From positions 62,001-126,000 of the forward strand of contig NZ_JAPMLP010000006.1 in assembly GCF_026410285.1 (NCBI RefSeq): a stretch of DNA of 64,000 nt. Reading direction: 5' to 3'. The notes beneath the pieces are model-generated. The model was not told the DNA's origin, made no database searches, and saw only the letters and a program-made list of their open reading frames with translations. A program made the translations under genes and the position numbers. Numbering within the stretch: position 1 is the first letter of the stretch; every line of letters begins with the position of its first letter. Of this stretch, positions 17,906-27,079 are shown one piece after another. This DNA comes from Sulfitobacter sp. F26169L (lineage in GTDB: Bacteria > Pseudomonadota > Alphaproteobacteria > Rhodobacterales > Rhodobacteraceae).

Positions 17906-18556
17906 GTGGCTGAACTGCTTGTTATACGTCACGGGCAGGCCTCTTTCGGGGCGGCAGATTATGATGTGTTGTCAGAGCTGGGGCGCGCACAATCGCGTGC
18001 CGCCGGTGACTGGCTGCGCTTGATGGGCTGGGAGCCTGACCGGGTCGTCACCGGGACTTTGAACCGCCAGATTGATACTGCAGCAGAAATGGGTTTCGCT
18101 TCTGCGCGCGAAGAACACGCAGGCCTCAACGAATACGATTTCGGTGATCTGCTGACAGCACGGTTCAAAGGGGATATCCCCGAGATGGTGAAGGGCGACC
18201 GCAAAACCCATTTCCGCACGTTGCGCGAAACCGTATTTGCATGGCAAAAAGACGAAATTGAAAACCCGTATGAGACATGGGGTGATTTTGCCGCCCGGAT
18301 CGAAGCTGCGCGCGCATTTGCCGTTGATACCGATGCCAAGCGGGTGCTGGTTGTCAGTTCCGGCGGGGTGATCGGGCAGCTTGCGGCAGTATCATTGCAG
18401 GCACCTGTCCAGCATATGATGCACCTCAACCTGCAGATCAAAAATGCCGCCATGACGCGGTTTATTTTCTCCGGTAACCTGTTTTCGCTGAGCGAATTTA
18501 ACGCAACGCCGCACTTTGCCACGCCGGATGGTGCAAAATTGATGAGTTACAGTTAG
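17906..18556 (+). CDS. Histidine phosphatase family protein
   Basis: 216-aa phosphatase from the GTG at 17906 (GAGG just upstream). The catalytic LLVIRHGQASF is at residues 4-14, and the late VVSSGGVIGQLAA replaces the more usual VxHGG around the second histidine. That second catalytic His is not obvious, so activity is uncertain. An in-frame ATG at 17870 would add 12 residues. It sits just before the ACAD10/11-type kinase gene, which suggests it removes or proofreads phosphate on an acyl-CoA intermediate (inference). Confidence 0.82.
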   Translation: MAELLVIRHGQASFGAADYDVLSELGRAQSRAAGDWLRLMGWEPDRVVTGTLNRQIDTAAEMGFASAREEHAGLNEYDFGDLLTARFKGDIPEMVKGDRKTHFRTLRETVFAWQKDEIENPYETWGDFAARIEAARAFAVDTDAKRVLVVSSGGVIGQLAAVSLQAPVQHMMHLNLQIKNAAMTRFIFSGNLFSLSEFNATPHFATPDGAKLMSYS

Positions 18557-18567
18557 GGACGCCTTGC

Positions 18568-19596
18568 ATGACCGATACACAGACCCTCGATGAAGCTGCC
18601 GTATATGCATATCTGACCGAAAACCTGGAAGGGTTTGAAGGCCCGATGGAAGTGACCAAATTTCAGGGCGGTCAGTCCAACCCGACTTTCATGCTCAAGA
18701 CGCCTGCGCATTCGTATGTTCTGCGCCGCAAGCCGCCGGGTGTATTGCTGAAATCCGCGCATGCGGTTGATCGCGAATTTCGCGTGCAAAAAGCGCTTGA
18801 AGGTTCGGATGTACCTGTCTCCAAAATGCATCTGTTGTGTGAGGACGAAAGCGTCATCGGCTCCATGTTTTATATTATGGATCATGTAGAGGGCCGCAAT
18901 TTTAATGAACCGGCAATGCCTGATGTATCAAAAGCCGACCGTGGCAAGATCATCGATGAAATGAATCGCGTTTTAGCGGCGCTTCATTCGGTTAATATCG
19001 ATGCAGTTGGTCTGGCGGATTACGGACCCGAGGGAAATTACTTTGAACGGCAGGTGGGGCGTTGGTCAAAACAGTACCGCGCCTCGGAAACGCAAAATAT
19101 TCCGGCAATGGATGAGTTAATGGAGGCGCTGGTGGGCCAGCGCCCTGCCGATGACGGGCAGCGTACGCTGGTGCATGGCGATTACCGGATCGACAATATG
19201 ATCTTTGACGCAAAGGGAACGCAATGCCGTGCAGTGCTTGATTGGGAGTTGTCTACGATTGGCCATCCGTTTGCCGATCTGGCTGCCGTAATTATGCAAT
19301 GGCAACTGCCTGCAGGGTCCGAAGGTCGTGGCATGGGCGGTCTGGATCGCGCGGCGCTCGGCCTGCCAAGCGACGAAGAATTTATCGCAGCTTACTGCGC
19401 GCGGCGCGGTTTGGATGGCATCGACAACTTTGGCTATTATCTTGCGTTCACCTTTTTCCGTATGGCAGCGATTATTCAGGGCGTATTGAAACGTGCACTG
19501 GACGGCAATGCTTCCAACCCCGAACGGGCGTTGAAAGTGGGGGCTTTTGTTCCGGTGTTTGCCCAGCACGGGCTTGATGCCCTAAAGCGGGGTTAA
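18568..19596 (+). CDS. Phosphotransferase of the ACAD10/11 N-terminal (APH) type, probable 4-hydroxyacyl-CoA kinase
   Basis: 342-aa aminoglycoside-phosphotransferase-fold kinase. The nucleotide loop QGGQSNPTFML, then LRRKPPGVLLKSAHAVDREF, the catalytic loop LVHGDYRIDN (D205, N210) and the metal-binding DWELSTIG (D225) all match the kinase domain of human ACAD10/ACAD11 and of LvaA-like proteins. Those phosphorylate the 4-hydroxyl of 4-hydroxyacyl-CoAs so that the oxygen can leave as phosphate. A separate ACAD11-type dehydrogenase is encoded at 31893, giving the two halves of that route in one cluster. Role inferred from family. Confidence 0.88.
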   Translation: MTDTQTLDEAAVYAYLTENLEGFEGPMEVTKFQGGQSNPTFMLKTPAHSYVLRRKPPGVLLKSAHAVDREFRVQKALEGSDVPVSKMHLLCEDESVIGSMFYIMDHVEGRNFNEPAMPDVSKADRGKIIDEMNRVLAALHSVNIDAVGLADYGPEGNYFERQVGRWSKQYRASETQNIPAMDELMEALVGQRPADDGQRTLVHGDYRIDNMIFDAKGTQCRAVLDWELSTIGHPFADLAAVIMQWQLPAGSEGRGMGGLDRAALGLPSDEEFIAAYCARRGLDGIDNFGYYLAFTFFRMAAIIQGVLKRALDGNASNPERALKVGAFVPVFAQHGLDALKRG

Positions 19597-19598
19597 GC

Positions 19599-20390
19599 AT
19601 GGATCATTTTGACCCTGATCCGGAAAACAAAGACCGCAACTTTGTAACTGCGCTGGCGCGGGGTCTGGAAATTTTGCGCTGTTTCCGGCGGGATGATCTA
19701 ACGTTGACCAACAGCGATTTTTCGGAACGCACCGGCCTGCCAAAGGCCACGATTTCACGGCTGACGCATACACTGTGTGAGCTTGATTATCTGGTGGCTG
19801 ACAGCCGAGTGGGCACTTACCGCCTCAGCGCGGGTGTGCTGCGCCTTGGTTTTAGCCGTCTTGCCGCAATGGATATGCGCGACCGTGCAAAGCACGAAAT
19901 GAAAGCGCTACGGCTGAACGGACCTAACCCGTTTATCACGGTCGCACTGGCCGAACAGCACCGCACCGAAGTGATCTATCTGGCGACAGAAAGTTCTACC
20001 GAGGGAGTTACGCTGATGGTGCGTGTCGGCACCCGTCTGCCCCTGTTTCACTCGGCCATTGGCAAGGCCATTCTGGCGGTTACCCCAGAAGAACGATGCG
20101 AACAGATATTCGGCTTTGCCCGCACTGAGGGTGAAGAGGTAGAGCGCGACGCGCGCGCGTGTTACCAGCAGGCGCTTAGCGAGTACGCCGCGAACGGATA
20201 TTGCACAGGATACGGTAACTGGCGTTCGGACGTGAACGGCATTGCGGTACCGGTGCATTCTCTCAGTGACGGACGAATTTACGGTCTCAATGTCGGGGGT
20301 CCGTCATTCCGGGTCAAACCCAAACAGTTGGAAGGGGTGTACGCCGAGCGCTTGTTGAAAACAGCACAATCGCTCAGCTTGCAGCAGTAG
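19599..20390 (+). CDS. IclR-family transcriptional regulator
   Basis: 263-aa regulator with an N-terminal winged HTH (FSERTGLPKATISRLTHTL, about residues 44-62) and a C-terminal IclR effector domain (TLMVRVGTRLPLFHSAIGKA; GYGNWRSDVNGIAVPV). It follows the kinase gene by 2 bp, ending the plus-strand operon that starts at 11530. A perfect TTCCGC-ATA-GCGGAA palindrome lies 46 bp beyond its stop, upstream of the importer operon, and a near copy lies upstream of the ACAD operon. It is the likely local controller, responding to a pathway acid or CoA ester (inference). Confidence 0.92.
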   Translation: MDHFDPDPENKDRNFVTALARGLEILRCFRRDDLTLTNSDFSERTGLPKATISRLTHTLCELDYLVADSRVGTYRLSAGVLRLGFSRLAAMDMRDRAKHEMKALRLNGPNPFITVALAEQHRTEVIYLATESSTEGVTLMVRVGTRLPLFHSAIGKAILAVTPEERCEQIFGFARTEGEEVERDARACYQQALSEYAANGYCTGYGNWRSDVNGIAVPVHSLSDGRIYGLNVGGPSFRVKPKQLEGVYAERLLKTAQSLSLQQ

Positions 20391-20799
20391 CACATCATCT
20401 CAGCGGATTCGCAGGCGTAAAATTTGCGGTTGTTTGTTCCGCATAGCGGAATTTCGTCGGGCTGTTTGGGCCTGACCGATGCTATTTAGCAGACATATTT
20501 TTGGCGGTATAACCGCATATTTTTTAACGTGTCAGTCCCTTCGTGTGACAATTTATTCGCGAGCTAATTAATATTCAATTCTATACTAACCGTTTCAAGA
20601 CAATGGGTTGAGTGAGATTCCCAACTTGAAAGTCATATGAAATATGTATCACGAATTAAATTTTCTCGTGTCAGGCTGAAAAAACCGTCCCGCTGTTGCA
20701 ATGTGAGTGCTTGACTTACTGCGGTGGTGTGTAACTCTCGCCAAATAGCCCACTCATAGAGATCGCAAACAGCGGCGGGCTGTCCTAGGGAGGAACATT
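20391..20799 (+). other. 409-bp intergenic region: leader of the branched-chain-type importer operon
   Basis: No coding potential is seen. It holds the IclR-like palindrome at 20437-20451 and an AT-rich middle (about 20500-20670). A TTGACT box at 20711 has no convincing -10 partner at normal spacing. An AGGGAGGA ribosome-binding site lies directly before the ATG at 20800. The length allows a long 5' leader. Confidence 0.6.
20437..20451. promoter_or_regulatory. Candidate IclR operator TTCCGC-ATA-GCGGAA
   Basis: Perfect 15-bp palindrome (6-bp arms, 3-bp centre) between the IclR gene and the importer operon, 350 bp upstream of the substrate-binding protein gene. A one-mismatch copy occurs at 11469-11485. 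Size and symmetry suit an IclR-family dimer. Confidence 0.55.
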
Positions 20800-22044
20800 A
20801 TGAAGAACATCACAAAACTGGGTGCTGTATCGGCACTATCACTCATTATCGGCGCGAGCGCCGCATTCGCCGAAGACATTAAGGTGGCGTTTATTGATCC
20901 GTTGTCGGGCCCGTTTGCCAGCACGGGAACCAATGGCCTGCACCAATTCGAATTTGCTGCGGATTACATGGTAAATGAAAAAGGCGGCCTGTTAGACGGC
21001 AAGAAGATAGAAGTCGTCGGGTTCGACAACAAAATCAGCCCCAAAGAATCTTTGATCCAGCTTCAGGTCGCAATTGATCAGGGTGTCCGGTTTGTTGTGC
21101 AGGGTAACTCGTCCGGTGTTGCAAACGCGCTGACCGAAGCCATTGACAAGCATAACCGCCGCAATCCCGACAGCCGTGTTCTGTTTCTAAACTATGCCGC
21201 TGTTGATCCGGCACTAACGAATGACAAGTGTAACTTCTGGCACTTCCGCTTTGATGCCAACTCTGACATCAAGATGGATGCGTTGACAGACGTGATTGCC
21301 GCCGACGATGAAGTTAAGAAGATTTATGTCATCGGTCAGGACTACTCTTTTGGTAAAGCTGTTTCTGCCGCCGCCAATTCAATGCTGAAAGCAAAGCGGC
21401 CGGATATCGAAATTGTCGGTGACGAACTGCACCCGATTGGCAAAGTGAAAGATTTCACACCGTACTCACGCAAGATCGTTTCATCGGGCGCGGATGCTGT
21501 CATCACAGGTAACTGGGGTGCGGACATGCTGGGTCTTGGACGCTCCATCATCGAAAACGGCTTCACTGGTCCGATCTATACCTACTACGGTGCGGGTTCG
21601 GGTATGACGGCAGCCTTTGGCGATTCCGGTAAAGGTATTATTCGCCTGATCAGCGAAGGGCAGGTTAACCCGCCCCCGACACCCGAAGCGTCAGCCTACT
21701 ACGATGCGTTCAGCGCTAAATACCCTGAAGGCAATATCGACCAGACACGCATTTCCAATACCATTGGGATGCTGGCTGCGGCGATTGAAAAAGCCGGTAC
21801 AGCCGACGATGTGGTTGCAGTGGCAAATGCGCTTGAAGGCATGGAGTATGAAAGCATGTGGGGTGGCACGCTCTTTATGCGTCCCAATGACCACCAGTTG
21901 ATTCAGGACATGCACATCGCGGCGCACACAAACGAAGGTATCACCTACACCTTCGACAGCTCCGACTATGGCGTTTTGGTTGAATCAACCGTTGAGATGG
22001 CGTCGAAAGACAGCGAAAGCTCATGTGAAATGAAGCGTCCGTAA
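20800..22044 (+). CDS. Branched-chain amino acid-type ABC transporter substrate-binding protein
   Basis: 414-aa periplasmic receptor of the Leu/Ile/Val-binding (HAAT) type. Signal peptide with cleavage near AAFA-EDIKVAF (residue 24). The mature protein opens IDPLSGPFASTGTNGL, as in amide- and aromatic-acid-binding LivK relatives, and has IYVIGQDYSFGKAV in the linker region. First gene of a five-gene importer. Within an acyl-CoA degradation cluster it more likely binds the growth substrate (an organic acid) than an amino acid (inference). Confidence 0.92.
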   Translation: MKNITKLGAVSALSLIIGASAAFAEDIKVAFIDPLSGPFASTGTNGLHQFEFAADYMVNEKGGLLDGKKIEVVGFDNKISPKESLIQLQVAIDQGVRFVVQGNSSGVANALTEAIDKHNRRNPDSRVLFLNYAAVDPALTNDKCNFWHFRFDANSDIKMDALTDVIAADDEVKKIYVIGQDYSFGKAVSAAANSMLKAKRPDIEIVGDELHPIGKVKDFTPYSRKIVSSGADAVITGNWGADMLGLGRSIIENGFTGPIYTYYGAGSGMTAAFGDSGKGIIRLISEGQVNPPPTPEASAYYDAFSAKYPEGNIDQTRISNTIGMLAAAIEKAGTADDVVAVANALEGMEYESMWGGTLFMRPNDHQLIQDMHIAAHTNEGITYTFDSSDYGVLVESTVEMASKDSESSCEMKRP

Positions 22045-22057
22045 ACGGATCTTCTCC

Positions 22058-22087
22058 GGCCCGTCCGCGCTATTGTGCGGGCGGGCC
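22058..22087 (+). terminator. Hairpin after the substrate-binding protein gene
   Basis: An 11-bp stem GGCCCGTCCGC/GCGGGCGGGCC (one T-G pair) with an 8-nt loop and no T-run. Such structures between receptor and permease genes usually stabilise the receptor mRNA or attenuate downstream expression. Confidence 0.5.
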
Positions 22088-22124
22088 ACCTTCCACGTAA
22101 ACATTTTTCTACCGGAGGGGCCTC

Positions 22125-23081
22125 ATGGACCTCATTCTCGTCAATCTGATCGACGGGCTGGTGACCGGACTGCTGCTGTTTATGCTGTCCGCCGGCCTGA
22201 CCCTTATTTTCTCGATGATGGGTGTACTAAACTTTGCCCATGCCAGTTTTTACATGCTGGGGGCCTACTTTGCCTACCAGATCAGCATCGCGCTGGGGTT
22301 CTGGATGGGGCTGCTGATTGCGCCCTTGCTCGTAGGTGTTATCGGCGCGGGGGTTGAGCGATACGGGTTAAGGCGAGTTCACCAATATGGTCACGTACCT
22401 GAATTGATATTCACATTCGGTCTTGCCCTGTTGATCGAAGAACTGGTGCAATTTATCTGGGGGAAGAACCAGATGCCCTATAACGGGCCGGAAATTCTCA
22501 ACTTTACCGCATTCGCTATCTCGGGCAATTCCATTCCTGCCTACAAGATTTTCATGATATTTATCTCGGTCGGCATCTTCCTTGGTCTTCTGTATGTTTT
22601 GACAAAGACCCGTGTTGGCATGATCATTCAGGCAGCGCTCAGCTATCCGCGCACTGTTGAGGCGTTGGGCCATAACGTGCCGCTGATCTTTATGGGCGTA
22701 TTCGGTGTGGGCACTGCGCTGGCCGGTGTGGCCGGTGTTATTGCGGGGCCGGTATTGGGCACCTTCCCCGGAATGGCTTTTGTGCTGGGGTCGATTGTTT
22801 TTGTGACCATTGTGATCGGGGGGCTTGGCTCGCTCTGGGGGGCGTTGGTGGCCTCGTTGTTGATCGGCTGGATCACGACGTTTGCCAAATCTTACAACAT
22901 TGAAATGGAGGATATCCTGAACGGGATCGGCATCAGCACACCGGAGAATCTGGATGATAACATCTTCCGCGATTTCTGGAGCCTGACCAGCCCGCAGATC
23001 GCCGACATCCTCCCCTATATCCTGATGGTGCTGATCTTGATTTTCCGCCCCGCAGGTCTGTTCGGAAAGCGCATTCAATGA
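22125..23081 (+). CDS. Branched-chain-type ABC transporter permease, LivH-like
   Basis: 318-aa polytopic inner-membrane permease. Features are the N-terminal LIDGLVTGLLLFMLSAGLTL, the LivH-typical GVLNFAHASFYMLGAY, and the late GGLGSLWGALVASLLIGW (EAA-like loop region). A GGAGG site precedes the ATG. It overlaps the LivM-like gene by 4 bp. Confidence 0.93.
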   Translation: MDLILVNLIDGLVTGLLLFMLSAGLTLIFSMMGVLNFAHASFYMLGAYFAYQISIALGFWMGLLIAPLLVGVIGAGVERYGLRRVHQYGHVPELIFTFGLALLIEELVQFIWGKNQMPYNGPEILNFTAFAISGNSIPAYKIFMIFISVGIFLGLLYVLTKTRVGMIIQAALSYPRTVEALGHNVPLIFMGVFGVGTALAGVAGVIAGPVLGTFPGMAFVLGSIVFVTIVIGGLGSLWGALVASLLIGWITTFAKSYNIEMEDILNGIGISTPENLDDNIFRDFWSLTSPQIADILPYILMVLILIFRPAGLFGKRIQ

Positions 23082-24418
23082 CCAATAAAGATCCACGCAC
23101 CGATATCCCCAAGGGCGCAAAGCCGTCCGAACAGATAATGACTGACCCCTCAAAAGCAAGCGAGCGGATGCGCGCAGGATCCATGACTCTTACGCTGGTC
23201 CCTTGGGTAGTTGCCGCTGTTTTGCTGGCGATCCTGCCGCAACTGTTCACCAACAACTCCGCACTGACAATTATGAACCAGATGTCGATCACGATCGTCT
23301 TCGCACTGGCCTATAATATGTTGCTAGGTCAGGGCGGGATGCTATCATTCGGCCACGCGGTTTATGCAGGTGTGGGCGGCTTTGCCTGTATGCACATCAT
23401 GAACATGAGCGATTTTTTCGCTAGTATTCCGCTGGTGATCCTGCCGGTTTTCGGTGGTCTTTTCGGGATGGGCCTTGCGATGATTGTCGGATCATTCTCG
23501 ACGCGCAGCGCAGGCACGGTTTTCGCCATGATCTCACTGGGTGTGGGAGAGCTGATTGCAGCCTGTTCGGTAATTATCGTTGCATTTTTCGGTGGTGAAG
23601 AAGGCGTCAGCGGTGATCGTACCTATGCACAGCCGTTCTTTGGCGTTGAATTCCTCCAACAGGAAGAAGTCTATTACCTGACAGCAGCATGGGTCATTAT
23701 ATCAGCCGCTCTGATGTACCTATGGAGCCGCACACCCGTCGGCCGTATGGCGAACGCCGTGCGCGACAATCCCGAGCGCGCCGAATTCTTGGGCTATTCC
23801 TCCCGCTGGGTGCGCTACTACAGCTTTGTTGCATCGGGATTTTTTGCCGGTGTTGCGGGTGGTTTGTTCGCGATCAACTACGAAATCCTGACCGAAGAAA
23901 ACCTGAATACGGCTTCTTCTGGTGTGATCCTTCTTGTTACATTCCTTGGTGGTGTCGGGTTCTTCTTTGGCCCGATCATCGGTGCGATTGCCTTCACCCT
24001 GTTGCAAACCGTGCTAAGCCTCTCAACAGAGCTTTGGGCATTTTATGCGGGCTCGTTGTTTCTGGCGACGGTTATGTTTTTCCCCGGTGGGCTGGCGGGG
24101 CTGATCATGATGCATGTGCCCGCGTTCAAGCTGGGCAAAGCGGGGAAGCTGGTGATGCCCTACATTAAAACCCTGCTGCCAGGGGCAATCGGAATTCTTG
24201 GTCTGGCGGCGCTGGTCGAGATGACATTCCACTATCGCCACGCTGCAACCGGAGATGATGAAATGACGATTTTCTGGACAACCTTCGACAGTCATAGCCT
24301 TATGCCGTGGATCATTGCAGGTGCTCTGACCTTGATCGGTCTTGGCATCGCCCGCGCCACCGCACCCGCGCTCAAGGATGCGTGGAGCGAAGCTAACTCG
24401 GCAGGAGGCGCATCATGA
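23078..24418 (+). CDS. Branched-chain-type ABC transporter permease, LivM-like, with extended C-terminus
   Basis: 446-aa permease, longer than the roughly 330 aa of many HAAT LivM proteins. The core holds YNMLLGQGGMLSFGHAVYAG, RDNPERAEFLGYSSRWVRYYSF and LGGVGFFFGPIIGAIAF. About 40 hydrophilic N-terminal residues precede it. At the C-terminus, after the usual end near MMHVPAFK, two more hydrophobic segments follow (LLPGAIGILGLAALVEM and LMPWIIAGALTLIGLGIA). Coupled by 4-bp overlaps on both sides. The extra segments are of unknown role. Confidence 0.92.
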   Translation: MTNKDPRTDIPKGAKPSEQIMTDPSKASERMRAGSMTLTLVPWVVAAVLLAILPQLFTNNSALTIMNQMSITIVFALAYNMLLGQGGMLSFGHAVYAGVGGFACMHIMNMSDFFASIPLVILPVFGGLFGMGLAMIVGSFSTRSAGTVFAMISLGVGELIAACSVIIVAFFGGEEGVSGDRTYAQPFFGVEFLQQEEVYYLTAAWVIISAALMYLWSRTPVGRMANAVRDNPERAEFLGYSSRWVRYYSFVASGFFAGVAGGLFAINYEILTEENLNTASSGVILLVTFLGGVGFFFGPIIGAIAFTLLQTVLSLSTELWAFYAGSLFLATVMFFPGGLAGLIMMHVPAFKLGKAGKLVMPYIKTLLPGAIGILGLAALVEMTFHYRHAATGDDEMTIFWTTFDSHSLMPWIIAGALTLIGLGIARATAPALKDAWSEANSAGGAS

Positions 24419-25176
24419 GTACACCCGCACTCGAACTGAACGGACTCAAGAAAAGCTTCGGCAAAGCCGAAATTATCCGCGGCATTGATTTGTCGATTGG
24501 CAAAGCAGAGAGGCACGCGATTATCGGTCCGAATGGGGCTGGCAAATCAACCCTGTTTAACCTGATCACCGCGCGTTTTGCCCCGACCGCAGGCACGGTA
24601 AAGCTGCACGGTGAAAACCTCGCCGGGCTGGAGCCGTTCCAAATCAACCGCAAGGGGCTGAGCCGTTCATTCCAGATCACCAACATCTTTCCGGCGATGA
24701 CAGTGTTTGAGAACGTCCGCTGCGCCTTGTTGTGGTCGCAAGGGTACAAGTACAGCTTCTGGCATCTGGTGAACAAAAAACGTGATCTGACCGAAGGAGC
24801 CGATGCCATTCTTGACAAGATCAACCTGCTGGAGCGGCGCAATCTTCCGGCAGGTACACTCAGTTATGCCGAACAGCGCGCGTTGGAAATAGGTATCACC
24901 ATTGCGGGTGGCGCTGATGTGATCATGCTGGATGAACCCACTGCCGGGATGTCGAACACCGAGACTGATTACATCACGGATCTAATTCTCAAGGTGACCG
25001 AGGGCAAAACACTGATCATGGTTGAACACGACATGAGCGTGGTCTTCGGTCTGGCTGATCGGATCAGCGTGCTGGTCTATGGCGAGATCCTTGCGACGGG
25101 CAAGCCCGCAGAGGTGCGCGCGGATGCAAAAGTACAAGAAGCCTATCTGGGCGCTGCATTGGAGGCAGAACATTGA
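24415..25176 (+). CDS. Branched-chain-type ABC transporter ATP-binding protein, LivG-like
   Basis: 253-aa ATPase. Walker A GPNGAGKS is at residues 38-45, Walker B VIMLDEPTAGMS, and the H-loop MVEHDMSVVF. The ABC signature is degenerate, reading LSYAEQRALEI where LSYGQQR is common. It overlaps both neighbours by 4 bp and would pair with the LivF-like protein, whose Walker A is altered. Confidence 0.93.
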   Translation: MSTPALELNGLKKSFGKAEIIRGIDLSIGKAERHAIIGPNGAGKSTLFNLITARFAPTAGTVKLHGENLAGLEPFQINRKGLSRSFQITNIFPAMTVFENVRCALLWSQGYKYSFWHLVNKKRDLTEGADAILDKINLLERRNLPAGTLSYAEQRALEIGITIAGGADVIMLDEPTAGMSNTETDYITDLILKVTEGKTLIMVEHDMSVVFGLADRISVLVYGEILATGKPAEVRADAKVQEAYLGAALEAEH

Positions 25177-25874
25177 TCGAAGTCACCGACATGCACGCCT
25201 ATTATGGCAAATCCCACATCCTTCAGGGGGTGTCCCTTAATGTTCAGGAAGGTGAAATCGTTGCGCTGCTTGGCCGCAACGGGGTTGGCCGCTCGACCAC
25301 CTGCAAGGCGATCATGGGCGAAGTCACGCCGCATGGGTCTGTCAAATTCAAGGGTCAGGAAATTGCCGGTAAGAAAGCTTATGAAGTTGCAAATCTGGGG
25401 ATTGGATATGTCCCCGAAAACCGTGATATTTTTCCGGGCCTGACCACGCGCCAAAACCTGACACTGGGCTTGAAGCCCGGCCAGAGGGATGGCGCGGGGC
25501 GCTGGTCAATGCAGATGATGTTCGACATGTTCGAAAACCTTGATCGTCGCGCAGATGTAGAGGCATCGGTGCTATCGGGAGGGGAGCAGCAGATGCTGAC
25601 CATGTGCCGCACATTGATGGGCGACCCCGATTTTGTGATGATCGACGAGCCGACAGAGGGCCTGTCGCCGCAGATGGTGCAAAAGGTCGCAGAGGTTCTG
25701 CAAGAGATCGCCAAGCGCGGCATATCTACCTTGCTGGTTGAACAAAAGCTGTCCATCGCGATGGATATCGCGGATCGCGTGTACGTCATGGGCCACGGTC
25801 AGGTTGTATTCGAAGGTACACCGGCCGAGTTGAAAGCCCGCGAAGATGTTCGCAAGGAGTGGCTGGAGGTCTGA
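25173..25874 (+). CDS. Branched-chain-type ABC transporter ATP-binding protein, LivF-like, Walker A Lys replaced by Arg
   Basis: 233-aa ATPase, normal LivF length. The Walker A motif reads GRNGVGRS (residues 34-41), with Arg40 where the phosphate-binding Lys is canonical. Signature VLSGGEQQMLTMCRTL, Walker B FVMIDEPTEGLS and the H-loop LVEQKLSIAM (Gln instead of His, common in LivF) are otherwise in place. The altered site may be catalytically weak, making the LivG/LivF pair asymmetric. The codon is a clear CGC, so this is not a borderline reading. Confidence 0.92.
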   Translation: MIEVTDMHAYYGKSHILQGVSLNVQEGEIVALLGRNGVGRSTTCKAIMGEVTPHGSVKFKGQEIAGKKAYEVANLGIGYVPENRDIFPGLTTRQNLTLGLKPGQRDGAGRWSMQMMFDMFENLDRRADVEASVLSGGEQQMLTMCRTLMGDPDFVMIDEPTEGLSPQMVQKVAEVLQEIAKRGISTLLVEQKLSIAMDIADRVYVMGHGQVVFEGTPAELKAREDVRKEWLEV

Positions 25875-27079
25875 TGATGGCGTTTGACAGCACGCGCCTG
25901 AACCGCATCAGTACATGGATGCAATCCTACGTCGACACCCGCCGGTTCGCCGGTGCATCGGTTCTGGTGTCTCAAAGCGGTGAAGAAGTGTTTTACGATG
26001 ATTGCGGCCTGCGCGATGTCGAAAACGCCGCCCCTTGGCAGCGCGATACCGTGGCGCGTATTTATTCGATGACCAAACCCGTCACATCGGTGGCGCTGAT
26101 GATGTTGGCGGAACGTGGTCTGTTCCACCTTGATGCGCCTGTATCCGATTTTATTCCCGCATTTTCCGACATGCATTGCCTGCTGGATGGCGCAACAGGG
26201 ATTGATCAGGTGATGCCCTGTGCAACACCCACTTTGCACCAGTTGCTGACCCACACGTCGGGACTAAGCTATGCATTCAACCCCGGCATTCTGGGGCAGG
26301 AAATGACGGCGCAAAAGATCGAATTCCGTGGCGATCGTGAAACGCTGGCGCAAGCCTGTGACCGCGTTGCAGCGTTGCCGCTTGCTTTTGCTCCCGGAAC
26401 GCGGTGGGAATATTCAGTCGCGATCGACATCATCGGGCGGGTTGTCGAAATCGTTTCTGGCAAATCGCTCGAGCAATTTTTTGTGGAAGAGATTTTCGCA
26501 CCGCTTGGCATGGATGAAACCCGTTTTTCGGTTCCCGCCGCTTTACGCGACCGTTTTGCCGCCTGTTACACCCCGCTTGCGGGGGATGCGTTTTCAGTGG
26601 GCAAAGTCGCTGCTGCTGATAATACGCTGCGCCTGATCGACGGTGTCGATAAATCGCCCTTCCTTGATGCAAACCTCTATTCCGGCGGTGGCGGATTGGT
26701 CGGCACAATCGATGATTATCTTAAATTTTGTGAAATGATGCGCACAGGGGGCAGTGGCCTGATTGGCCCCAAAACCCTCGAATTTATGATGCGCAACCAT
26801 CTGGGCGGCGATATCGCGTCAATGGGACCGAGCAGCTTTGCCGAGCAGCCAATGGAAGGCATGGGGTTTGGAATTGGCGGTGCTGTGTTGCTGGACGCTG
26901 GCCGCGCACGGGCACCGGGAAGTGTGGGTGATTTCAGTTGGGGCGGCATGGCGTCCACCTTCTTCTGGATCGATCCGGTGACTGATCTATCGGTCGTCTT
27001 CTTTACACAATTGATCCCCAGCAGCGCCTATCCCGCACGCCCGCAACTGAAAGCACTTATCCACGGAGCGATGACATGA
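25874..27079 (+). CDS. Serine hydrolase, beta-lactamase/esterase (class C-like) family
   Basis: 401-aa hydrolase starting at the ATG overlapping the LivF stop. The catalytic SxxK tetrad appears as S65-M-T-K68 (ARIYSMTKPVTSVALM). The YxN motif reads YSV (WEYSVAIDIIGR), and the protein ends with GGMASTFFWIDP and VVFFTQL as in EstB-type esterases. No signal peptide is seen, so it acts in the cytoplasm, probably cleaving an ester or lactone of the imported compound (inference). Its stop overlaps the synthetase start by 4 bp. Confidence 0.9.
   Translation: MMAFDSTRLNRISTWMQSYVDTRRFAGASVLVSQSGEEVFYDDCGLRDVENAAPWQRDTVARIYSMTKPVTSVALMMLAERGLFHLDAPVSDFIPAFSDMHCLLDGATGIDQVMPCATPTLHQLLTHTSGLSYAFNPGILGQEMTAQKIEFRGDRETLAQACDRVAALPLAFAPGTRWEYSVAIDIIGRVVEIVSGKSLEQFFVEEIFAPLGMDETRFSVPAALRDRFAACYTPLAGDAFSVGKVAAADNTLRLIDGVDKSPFLDANLYSGGGGLVGTIDDYLKFCEMMRTGGSGLIGPKTLEFMMRNHLGGDIASMGPSSFAEQPMEGMGFGIGGAVLLDAGRARAPGSVGDFSWGGMASTFFWIDPVTDLSVVFFTQLIPSSAYPARPQLKALIHGAMT

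Noticed and set aside
20700..20745. Sigma-70-like promoter with TTGACT at 20711
   Set aside because: No acceptable -10 box at 16-18 bp spacing.
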